NCBI RefSeq assembly: GCF_947172395.1
Contig: NC_069109.1
Location: forward strand, 660,001-724,000
Direction: 5' to 3'
Length of the DNA stretch: 64,000 bases
Origin: Bicyclus anynana
Taxonomy: Eukaryota > Arthropoda > Insecta > Lepidoptera > Nymphalidae
Below the pieces are notes generated by a model. The model was not told the DNA's origin. It made no database searches and saw nothing but the letters and a program-made list of their open reading frames with translations. The position numbers and the translations under genes are program-made. This document shows positions 22,960 through 33,200 of this stretch, in pieces (positions within the stretch are counted from its first letter, which is position 1; every line of letters begins with the position of its first letter).

Positions 22960-23560
22960 CTATATCTATTCTATATCTATATCTATCTATACTTATAATA
23001 AAACTCATCGAATTCTACACATTTATTGGCAATTTGAGATTTTACTTATACCATTTGTAACAACAAACGTTACCGTGGCATAGAGTACTACTAGTGACAT
23101 CTAGAATCTATACTTATAATACGAATTCTGTACATTATGTACATTAAAGATATTTTGAAAATTATTGTTAGGGGGCATTATCTAATCGAAGCTAAAATAT
23201 TTTATTTTTTATTTTTTGTATGTCTGTCTGTCCGTGTTTTTTTTGTTAATCAGGCATCACTCTGAAACTACTAAATGAATTCAAATTGTACTTGGCACGG
23301 TTTAAGACCATAATACGGAGAAGGTTATAGGATACTTTTTATTGCGAAAATAAAATGAAAATGGGGTGAAATAGGGGTTGAAAGTTTGTATGGAAAGTCC
23401 TTCATTTTTAGAGTTACAGTTTTAAAAATTTGTTCATAAATCATGAAAAAAATATGAAAAATAATGTAATTTTTTTTTAATTCAATCCCTAAAGTGGTGA
23501 AACAGAGCTTGAAAGTTTACATTGATTTCCACGCGGACGGAGTCGCGGGCGCCCGCTAGT
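22960..23560 (+). mobile_element. Heli-L, near full length
   Basis: TCTATACTTATAATAAAACTC to GCGGGCGCCCGCTAGT. Confidence 0.82.
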
Positions 23561-23807
23561 TTATAATATAAGTATAGCCTAGACTTAGCTAGTTCTAGAT
23601 ATAGAAACTCTGTGGATATCTAGGTTGGGTGTCTTTCAAAGCGCGTCTCGAACTAATCCAGACGGTGCCGGGGGACACAGCTAGCGGACGGATTAATGGA
23701 AGCCTTGGCTTACAGTGTGGCCAGTGTAGTCTGAGAGACAGTGGATGCTTGTTATAAGCGAAAGTTCTGTTGTTTTTCATGATTCGGTTTATAACCATTC
23801 GTATTGT

Positions 23808-24240
23808 AGACTAGCGGACGCCCGCGCCTTCGTCGTAGTAAAAAGTAGATGTAAACTTTTAACTACCCCTACCCTACCCTACCCTACCCTACCCCTACCC
23901 TACCCATTAAGGCTGCACACGCGACGGAAGCTTAAAAAATGGAGTAACTTCTCCCGTTTTCCCAACATTTCCCTTCACTGCTCTGCTCCTATTGATCGTA
24001 GCGTAATGAAAAGTATACTATAACCTGCCCAGGAGTATAATAATTGTACCAAGTTTCGTTAAAATCCGTCGAGTAGATTTTGTTTCTATAACGAACATAC
24101 AGACAGACAGACAGACAAAAATTTTACTGATTGCATTTTTGGCATCAGTATCGATCACTAATTACCCCCTGATAGTTATTTTGGAAATATATTTCATGTA
24201 CAGAATTGACCTCTCTACAGATTTATTATAAGTATAGATA
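23808..24240 (-). mobile_element. Helitron-like element with (CCCTA)n and CAGA repeats
   Basis: Complement of the 3' end (CTAGCGGACGCCCGCG), then about 50 bases of CTACCCTACC repeats, AAGGCTGCACACGCGACGG, a short CAGA run and ATTTATTATAAGTATAGAT. Confidence 0.78.
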
Positions 24241-24712
24241 AGTTTTAATGATATATGATATGAATAAGTTAAGGGGTCAGTTTCAAGGTATAGGACTCGC
24301 ACTAATTAATTATGAAATAATTAAAAAAAAACATTTAAAAAAAAACGACAACTAAAATATATATTTTTATCTACTTACTTATTATAGATTTCAACTAAAC
24401 TGACACCAATCGACGCGGTATTTTGAAACTATAAGCTTTTTTTTTGTTTATGTTCTTAGAAAACAATTTTAATGTTTGTTTTTGTGATTCCTTAAAATCT
24501 ACCTAGGTATTGGTTTTTATAAAATCTAAATTTGATGAAGCCCTTTTAAATACTGCCTTAAAAATATATTCGAATATTATAAGTGGATTACATATTGGCT
24601 TAGACACACGTATTTATCATTAGAAACACGAATATTTATCAATTTTGAGGCAATAGGAAGTTAAAATGTCCGACAACAGCTCAATATTCGACAGAACGGG
24701 GAGAAATTTATA
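24241..24712. other. No recognised feature
   Basis: Very AT-rich, with homopolymer runs; nothing coding. Confidence 0.4.
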
Positions 24713-25045
24713 TCATCATCATCATCATCATCATCACATCAGCCGATGGAGTCCACTGCAGGACATAGACCTTTTGTAGGCACTTCCAAACATCACGATA
24801 CTGAGTCACCTGCATCCAGCGAATGTCTGCGACTCGCTTGATGTCGTCAGTCCACCTGGTGGGGGGTCTACCAACACTGCGCTTTGTAGTGCGGGGTCGC
24901 CATTCCAGCAATTGGGCAACGTCCATCGGCTCTTCGAACTATGTGCCGCCCATTGCCACTTCTCAACTCGTTGAGCTATGTCGGTGACTTTGGTTCTTTT
25001 GCGGATCTCCTCATTTCTGATTCGATCACATCCAGTGCTAAGTTA
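24713..25045 (-). mobile_element. RTE-type LINE 3' end with (GAT)n tail
   Basis: Same family, longer. The tail is a run of about eight ATC units at 24,714-24,736. The coding part reaches the IAQRVEKW region. Confidence 0.85.
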
Positions 25046-25069
25046 AAAGTCGTAAAAGTCCGAACACCA

Positions 25070-25548
25070 ATGAGGATGATGACATTCGGGTAAATAAGGT
25101 CAATGTTAACTAATTTATACATAAAAAGCAAAGATTGTCTGGATATTTGCAAAATAAATGAGATTATAAAATTTCAAAATCTATTAAAAATCTTTTATCG
25201 TAATTAGATGAAAATTCATACAGTTTTAGCTTCCTTACATTAAATGTGACATTTTTTAATATTTGAACTATAAACATAAACGCACAAATAACAAAGATAT
25301 TAGTCATTTTGTTTGAACGCCCATACAAATCTAACGATCATTTCATTACCTACAACGTCATTAGTTCGTGCCATTTTGTATGGGGCGTTTTTCAGGGATC
25401 CGCGGAAGCGCCGCAAATCTGTCCCTTTAAATCCCTGTAGCTCCGAAAGTAATGATCGCAGATACTCTGTTACTTTTACAAAATTGCTTTACTATTAGCA
25501 TACTCTTAACTTATATACAATTTAAAATGTCATCATCCCTATTCTCCC
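25070..25548 (-). mobile_element. MITE-D, full length
   Basis: GGATGATGACATTCGGGT at left and AAATGTCATCATCC at right define the inverted termini. Confidence 0.82.
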
Positions 25549-25697
25549 ACTGTCTCCTAGTCTACAAGTAAGACCAGCGTTATACTAGTACTAGCTCCGA
25601 ACCACAAGATTAAGCGCTCAAATAGCTTGGAACATAAATATTGCTAATGTAAATATTTTATGAGGCAACTGGTTTTTAAGACATCATTAGTTTAACT

Positions 25698-25805
25698 TTT
25701 TTTTATTCTTTACAAGTTAGCCCTTGCAATCTAATGGTAAGTGATGATGCAATCTAAGATGGTAGCGGGACAACTTTTTGGGCGTAGGATAAAAATCTAC
25801 ACCCA
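25698..25805 (-). mobile_element. SINE-B tail-end fragment
   Basis: Poly-T and the first 100 bases, cut by SINE-A. A further SINE-B scrap lies at 26,090-26,140. Confidence 0.72.
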
Positions 25806-25809
25806 TTTC

Positions 25810-26060
25810 AATTTATCGTAGGTTCGAATCCAGTCTGTGCACCTCCAATTTTCCAGTTGTGTGCATTTTAATAAATTAAATATCTCGTGTTTCAAACGGT
25901 GAAGGAAAACATCGTCGTCCTGCATACCAGAGAATTTTCTTAATTCTCTGCGTGTGTGAAGTCTGCCAATCCGCATTGGGCCAGCGTGATGGACTATTGG
26001 CCTAACCCCTCTCATTCTGAGAGGAGACTCGAGCTCAACAGTGTGTTGAAAATGGTTCGC
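25810..26060 (+). mobile_element. SINE-A, 5' truncated
   Basis: Starts at the B box and runs to a GATGATGATGG tail, wedged between two SINE-B pieces. Confidence 0.8.
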
Positions 26061-26179
26061 TAATGATGATGATGGCGGTACATTTATGCCAGTAGGGTGG
26101 TAACTAGCCACGGCCGATGCCTCCCACCAGCCAAAACTCTGATATTCGTTGCCCGAGAACTGCATCATCACCTAACAGT

Positions 26180-26260
26180 CAACTTTTCGATAAATAAAAA
26201 CCCGGACAAGTGTGTGCCGGACTCGCTTAGCAAGGGTTCCGTACAAATGAGGCCGATAAT
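26180..26260 (-). mobile_element. SINE-C-like fragment
   Basis: AACCCGGACAAGTGTGTGCC and GCAAGGGTTCCGTAC resemble repeats sharing the ACGGAACCC end. Partial only. Another scrap (ACGGAACCCTAAAA) is at 27,910. Confidence 0.4.
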
Positions 26261-26627
26261 GTTAGGCCCAGCACTTTACAAAAAAAAATTAAGAAAATTC
26301 CTATTAATATGATATGAATCCTATAAAAATATAATAAATCAAAATCCTCACAAATAATAAGATTTATAGTTTTTATTTTTTTTAATGTGTTTTTTTTATT
26401 TATAATGTAGGTAGTTACTACTAGCTCATATCCTGATTATGCAACTGTCAATCGAAACGGGCCTATCACTAGAAAGCCACGTTATTTGTTAGTATCATAG
26501 GCTATATTTTATCCCCGTATTCTCACGGGAACGCGAACTGCGCGGGTGAAACTGCAGGGCGGGGCTAGTAATTAATATTTTCAGTCCTCAAACATCTTTT
26601 TCTTTTGAAACGTTTGTTTTATAATCA

Positions 26628-27396
26628 ACTAGCGGACGCCCGCGACTTCGTCCACGTGAAAGTCGTTGTAAACTTTCAACTACCCCTATCCTACCCTACC
26701 CTAACTCTACCCTACCCTATCCCAACCTTACCCCTACCCTACCACTACCCTACCCCTACCCTACCCTATCCTACCCCTACCCTACTCATTAAGGCTGCAC
26801 ATCTTTAATTATTACCCCCCCCACCCCCCCTCCCCCCGAGTCGCATCGAGCGCGGCAACCGTTACACAAAAATAATCCATATAGCATGAATTAGTATTCA
26901 CGCGCGATGGCTTAGCGTATTTCTTGTATAACTTTGGTGTTTCTTTACCGATTTTTATGATTCTTTTTTTATTGAATAGGCAATAATGTTAACTTTTTTA
27001 GTTAGGGATGAGTGATGAGTGTTATAAACATAAGAGTAGACAAATATAATTAGAAAGATCCGAACTACTAAGCTATCGGGAGTTACACGTGTTATTGTGA
27101 GTCAACCATAAAAGATAGACATATATATGCTGTTGTGTTTTTATAGATAATTTTAAGGAGAACATTTCCGTCATACATGATTTCCATGTAGCTTTAACCA
27201 TTAAGGCTGTACACGCGACGGAAGCTTAAAAAAATGAGTAACTTCTCCCGTTTTCTCAACATTTCTCTTCACTGCTCTGCTCCTATTGATCGTAGCGTAA
27301 TGAAAAGTATACTATAACCTGCCCAGGAGTATGTAGAATAATTGTACCAAGTTTCGTTAAAATCCGTCCAGTAGTTTTTGTTTCTATAAAGAACAT

Positions 27397-27457
<61 letters not shown>

Positions 27458-27580
27458 AATTTTACTGATTGCATTTTTGGCATCAGTATCGATCACTAAT
27501 CACCCCCTGATAGTTATTTTGGAAATATATTTTATGTACAGAATTGACCTCTCTACAGATTTATTATAAGTATAGATATT
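26628..27580 (-). mobile_element. Same Helitron-like family, interrupted by about 400 bases
   Basis: CTAGCGGACGCCCGCGACTT and a longer CCCTA tract to 26,800. After an unrelated 26,803-27,199 block it resumes at CATTAAGGCTGTACACGCG. CATTAAGGCTG-type sequence is duplicated at the break. Confidence 0.75.
27402..27455 (+). repeat. (CAGA)n microsatellite
   Basis: About 13 tandem CAGA units inside a Helitron-like element. Its complement gives a spurious Cys-Leu-Ser-Val open frame. A second run is at 28,968-29,014. Confidence 0.95.
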
Positions 27581-27584
27581 CATC

Positions 27585-27815
27585 ACTATCAACCCATATT
27601 CGCCTCACTATTGAGCACGATGTGAATTGGCAGACTTCACACACGAAAAAAATTAAGAAAGTTCTCTGGTATGCAGGTTTCCTCACGATGTTTTCCTTCA
27701 CCGTTTGAAACACGAGATATTTAATTTCTTAAAATGAACACAACTGAACAGTTGTAGGTGCATGCCCTGGACCGAATTCGAACCCACACCCTCCGGAATC
27801 GGAGGCAGAGGTCAT
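27585..27815 (-). mobile_element. SINE-A with internal deletion
   Basis: Tail and head are present; about 60 bases around the CTGAGAGGAG region are missing. Confidence 0.8.
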
Positions 27816-28127
27816 ATTATTAGTAGGTATACCAATATCACAGTGCCTCTTTATTAAGTAGCGCCAAATTATTATAAATCCACTATGGTTTCGTTTTTTC
27901 CTTTGAAGAACGGAACCCTAAAAATATGGCAGTCTAACTGTATTGCGATAATTAGATTGTAAAGATTATTTTGTGCATACAATTGTTTTAGTGCAAACTG
28001 CATCAAAATCAACAAATTGGATTATGAGCATTTGATTCGCTCCCCTTTGCATTGGCTTAAAATATAAAACATGGGGTGATATGGAATAGGGGTTGACTAA
28101 CCGAATTATTATATTTTATATGCAGAC

Positions 28128-28505
28128 TTGGTCTATGGGCCTTATTATAAGGCTCAAAGTCACTCAGCGGGCGATGGAGCGAGCTATGCTTGGAGTTTCT
28201 CTGCGTGATCGAATCAGAAATGAGGAGATCCGCATACGAACCAAAGTCACTGACATAGCTCAGCGAGTCGCGAAGCTTTAGTGGCAATGGGCGGGGCACA
28301 TAGTTCGTAGAGCCGATGGACGTTGGGGTCCCAAGGTGCTGGAATGACGACCCCGCACCGGAAAACGCAGTGTTGATCGACGCCCTACTGGGTGGCCTGA
28401 TATCAAGCGCGTTGCAGGGAGCCGCTGGATGCTGGCGGCTCGAGACCGTTGTGTTTGGAAGTCCATGCAAGAGGCCTATGTCCAGCAGTGGACGTCTATA
28501 GGCTG
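28128..28505 (+). mobile_element. RTE-type LINE 3' end, longest copy
   Basis: Reads LKVTQRAMERAMLGVSLRDR, TKVTDIAQRVAKL, then an in-frame stop, WAGHIVRRADGRW and frameshifts to the end. A dead fragment. Confidence 0.85.
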
Positions 28506-28519
28506 ATAAGGTTAAGGTC

Positions 28520-28748
28520 TATATGTATACTATCCGAAACCACGCGGTTTCACCCGTGATGTGATGATGATGAACTTAGCATTTCGTTCCTGTTCCCGTG
28601 AGTTTACGGAGATAAAATATAGCCTATGACACTCACAAATAACGTGGTTTTCTAGTGGTAAAAGAATTTTCAAAATCGGTTTAGTAGATCCAGAGATTAT
28701 TCCTACAATACCACAAATTTTAGGTACCTCTTTATAATATTAGTATAG
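28520..28748 (-). mobile_element. Heli-S-type copy
   Basis: AAACCACGCGGTTTCACCC to CTCTTTATAATATTAGTATA. Other scraps of this type are at 26,460-26,575 and 51,630-51,770. Confidence 0.72.
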
Positions 28749-28966
28749 ACTAGCGGACGCCCGCTTCGTCCGCCATTAGACGTCTTTAATCCAGCCCTTA
28801 CAGTAGTATTGCTGTAAAAATGAAGTAACTTCTCCCGTTTTCCCAACATTTCTCTTCACTGCTCTGCTCCTATTGATCGTAGCGTGATGAAAAGTAATAA
28901 CTAAAGAATAATTGTATGAAGTGCATGTCGTTAAAATCCGTCGAGTATTTTTTGTATCTATAACGA

Positions 28967-29003
<37 letters not shown>

Positions 29004-29115
29004 AAGACAGACGAACAGACAAAAATTTTACTAATTGCATTTTTGGCATCAGTAACGATCACTAATAGTTATTTTGGAAACATATTTCACGTACAGAATT
29101 GACCTATCTACAGGT
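28749..29115 (-). mobile_element. Same Helitron-like family, short form without CCCTA tract
   Basis: ACTAGCGGACGCCCGCTTCG, AACTTCTCCCGTTTTCCC, a CAGA run and GTACAGAATTGACC. Confidence 0.75.
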
Positions 29116-29117
29116 AG

Positions 29118-29440
29118 TTAGCCTATGCGACTTCGGATCACGAAGTCCAGGATTCGAATTCTGGTTGGGCTAAGAAATATTGAGCATTATATATTTTGTA
29201 TTTTGATCTTTGTATATTTTGTATTTTGGCGTCCATCATAGAATTTTAAATCTGTAAGCCAGAATTCTAGAGTGGGCACTGGACCATTCTAGGATGGGCC
29301 CGGCCCACCCGGCTCACCCGCTATATACGCCCTATGCCTGACTGACTGATTGCAACAGCGTGGTGGGTCTAAGCTCTACATCTCCTCTCCTATTATGAGA
29401 TCCTAGGTTGGAGTTGATGGATTAATGTGGGCGTGGAAGG
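29118..29440 (+). repeat. Possible further tRNA-derived repeat
   Basis: A tRNA-like stretch (TAGTTAGCCTATGCGACTTC, then GGATTCGAATTCTGG) is followed by about 250 bases ending in AAATAAATAAAG. It occurs only once here, so the family is not defined. Confidence 0.4.
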
Positions 29441-29554
29441 TAAATAAATAAAGAAGCATTTTTAGTAAAATAGATTAATTTATTAACATTATAACTAAAT
29501 ATTTTTTTTAATCCAGCACCACTGGATTGTAAAAAATAATGTTCTGAGAGAGAT

Positions 29555-29955
29555 ATGACATCGCTCGATCTCGTGTTGGCTCGTGCCGACGCTAGGTGGC
29601 GCGACTTGTTTCCGTAAAGAGTAGGGAGTTAGAGAGGGGTAGCGATCGGTTGGCGATATTAGGCGCTCGCTGCTCGCTTCAGTATGCTTGTGGCGTTCGA
29701 GCCGTCCACATTCCTTGTTGTGTTACTTAAGATAGGCGGAGAGAGTGACTTGAGTGGAAAAGGGGAGTGTTAGTTAACAGTCAAAGGCGTCTTTAACCCT
29801 ACACACAACGTTCACAAGTTCGTGACTCTACTCAAGGTCATTCTCTGCCATTCGAGGGTCTTGTTTTGGTTACAGTTTGAATTCTTAATTAAGTTGTCCT
29901 GACAAATGTTGTGAATAACCTTTGTTCGACATTGGTTTTCTTATGTTTGTAATTG
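29555..29955 (+). repeat. LTR-like dispersed repeat, copy 3 (longest)
   Basis: Includes GCCGACGCTAGGTGGCGCG and AGTAGGGAGTTAGAGAGGGG before the shared part, ending TTATGTTTGTAATTG. Confidence 0.6.
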
Positions 29956-29984
29956 TGGACGTCCAACGTGGAAGGACAACATCC

Positions 29985-30090
29985 ACCTAACCCTTGAGCC
30001 TTGCTAGACCAGAGTTGAGGACGACAGGGTGCAGTGGAAGCAGCTGGAGGAGGCCTATGTCAGGAGACACTATGAAGATCAAACTCAAAA
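29985..30090 (+). mobile_element. Probable LINE ORF end fragment
   Basis: One frame reads VQWKQLEEAYVRRHYED, similar in style to RTE-group C-termini, just downstream of URM1. Confidence 0.45.
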
Positions 30091-30126
30091 CGTAACTAAA
30101 CGCTGCTTCAAACTTAAAGCTATTTC

Positions 30127-30136
30127 TTTATTTATT
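30127..30136 (-). terminator. Candidate URM1 polyadenylation signals
   Basis: Two overlapping AATAAA hexamers on the minus strand, 66-75 nt downstream of the URM1 stop codon. Confidence 0.45.
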
Positions 30137-30201
30137 TTTGTAATCCACTTCGGAGTAGTCTGCTAAAAATATTGTTATAATTAATTTTAAGCTTATGAAA
30201 G

Positions 30202-33200
30202 CTATCCACCATGCAGCGTGGATATAAAAGCTATAGTATCTCCTTCCAGTAGTTCGTAAGACAGCTCATCGTATAGTTCCCAGTCTGTGTCGTTCACCAA
30301 CACAAGGATACCAGGCCTCACCGAGTCACCCTGGAAACAAGAAGAAGAATAAGAAGAAGAAATACTTTGTTGCACATTTTTTTGGCTTGTGGGACTCAAA
30401 AAAAAAAAAATCAAAATTCATTTATTTCAAGTAGGCTCAATTTACAAGCACTTTTGACACGTCAGTTGACTATTTGTAAAGATTCTACCACCGGTTCGGA
30501 AGGCAGGTTCTGCTGAGAAGATACCGGCAAGAAATTCAACAGTTGCTCTTTTGAAAAAGTCATACAGTATTATAATTTACAATTGATAACAATTGCAATT
30601 TGTTATAGTTTTACTTCCTGTGTGAAGGTGGAAGCTGATCCAACGGCCTCCAAGCTCTTTGTTATTTTCTCTCATTTATTTATTATTTCTTTTTTTTTAA
30701 ATTTTTAACAATATAAGTATAATAAAATACAAAACATTATTAAAAATTTATAAAAAAAAATTCACCCTCCCGCTGCGGGACATTTGAGTGTCCAAGCAAC
30801 CGGTGGTCAGGGCTCCAGAGTGAGGAACCTCCTCACAATACGCGCCGTCTCAAGAATCACTGCCTTCTGTATCCGACTCTTGATCCAACAGTTAAGCGAA
30901 AGCTTCTTAAGGTGTTGGTCGAAGCTTTTCGCTATAAGACCATTGACTGAAACAACTATCGGAACAATAATAGTTGACTCAACATTCCACATGGCGGTAA
31001 TCTCGTGAGCAAGGTCCAAGTATTTTGATACTTTTTCCTTTTCGGCTTTAACCAGATTATCGTCATGTGGAACAGTAATATCAACAATTATTGCACGACG
31101 CACTGACCGATCGACTAGCACTATATCAGGTCTATTGGCTACAATATACCTGTCAGTGATAATCGTTCGGTCCCAGTAGAGCAATGCACTGCTATTTTCA
31201 AGAACTGACGCTGGGTCGTACCTATAGTAAGGCATCTCAAAATCGATAAGGCCATATTGAAGAGCAAGCTGTTGGTGGATTATCTTGGCTACTTGATTAT
31301 GTCTGTGCAAGTATTCGCCGTTAGCAAGGTGAGAACACCCGGACACAATATGCCTGAGGGACTCCCCAGGACGATGACACGCTCGACAGATGTCTAGAGT
31401 GCCATCTTTCATAATGTGTTTCCGGTAGTTTCTCGTCTTTATAACTTCGTCCATAATTGCACAGACAAAACCCTCGGTTTCCCCAAAGAGGTCACCGAAT
31501 TGCAACCAAGATACAGATGTTATTTGATCTACATCCGGCCCAGTAAGGGCCTTGTAGAATCGTCCATGCAACTCCTTGCTCTTCCATATTGCCACACGAT
31601 CTGAGTTACTGATTACTATAGGCTTGCGCCAGTTCTCTTTGCCTAGGGATAGCGGGGTAAGTCCCTTATCCACTGCAACGACATCCTGATACATACTCAC
31701 ATTCATCTTGAGAAAATGATCTCTGAGATTGCACACCTCACGATTATGGAGGTTCCTGGCGTTTAAGAAGCCACGTCCTCCACACTTGCGTGGGAGGTAC
31801 AATCTCATTACAGATGAACGGGGGTGATGCATCCGGTATGACGTCAGCAGTTTACGGACTTTACAGTCCAGGGAATCCAGTTCGGTTTGAGTCCACTTTA
31901 GAATGCCAAAAGTGTATATGAGTAAGGGCATGACCCAGCTATTAAAGGCACGCACCTTGTTACCGCCTGATAAAAGACTTTTTAGGACTTTTTTCAGGCG
32001 GCCAAAGAAGCGTTCCTTCACTACCTGTTTCATATTCCCTGCCTCAATACAAAGTGCTTCTGTCATTCCAAGGTATTTATAGGTCTCGCCTTCAAGGAGT
32101 GATCTGAGAATGACAGTTTCTGAAATAACTATATTCTCGGAGCTCACTATCCTTCCTCGCTCTACATTGATGACCGCACACTTGTCTACACCAAATTCCA
32201 TCCTTATGTCATTGCTAAAGGTTTGAGTAATCTTCAGCAATGACACTAGGTCTGTACGCTTTGATGCATACAGCTTGAGGTCATCCATGTAAAGCAAGTG
32301 AGATATGAGCTCACCACCCCTGCGAAGGCGAAAGCCTAGCCCTGAATCCCGCAGTAAAGTACTGAGAGGATTAAGGGCTAGACAAAACCATAAAGGGCTC
32401 AAACTATCGCCCTGGAAAATACCTCGCCTAATCCCTATCAGTTCATTCGATTCAGAACACTCAGAAGCGCCTGGGTGACGAAGAACTGTCATCCACTGTC
32501 CCATACATGACTCAAGAAAAGAGCATAGTGTTGTATCGACCTTGTACAACCGCATGACCTCCATGAGCCATGAATGAGGCACCGAATCATAGGCCTTCTT
32601 GTAGTCTATCCAAGCAGCCGTGAGATTTTTTCTGTTTCGCCGAACCTGTTGGCAAATAGCAGTGTCTATGAGGAGAAGTTCCTTTGTACCACGAGACCGG
32701 GCCTTACATCCATTCTGTGTTGGGGCCAAAATATGATTTGCATTTATATGCATCGTTAATTTTGATGACAGAATGGATGTAAGGAGCTTATAGATGGTGG
32801 GTAAGCATGTTATCGGTCGGTAGTTTTTGGGGTCTGTGGTACTTCCGGATTTGTGTAGCAGGAACGTGACACCAGTTGTTAAAAATGCCGGTAGCGATCC
32901 AGTGTCAATGGCATTTTGAAATTGCACTGCCAAGATAGAATGGGCGCTACGAAACCATTTTAACCAGAAGTTGTGCAATCCGTCCGGTCCTGGGCATTTC
33001 CAGTTTGACGCCGGACGAATTGCACAACTTACATTTTCTGTAGTAATGGATATCGGAATCATTTTTTCCACCATTGCACACTCTTCCTTGACAGTACTCA
33101 TCCAATCGCCTTCAGTGTGGCCTACGGGGGCCGACCAGATGCTACGCCAGAAATCTGACATAGCATCAGAAGTCGGAGGTTCCCCATCTGTCACACAGAC

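Noticed and set aside
27269..27496. Cys-Leu-Ser-Val repeat proteins on the minus strand
   Set aside because: They are translations of a (CAGA)n microsatellite inside a transposon.
28057..28501. Overlapping frames near 28,060-28,500 as genes
   Set aside because: The region is a decayed RTE LINE 3' end; the sense-strand protein has stops and frameshifts.
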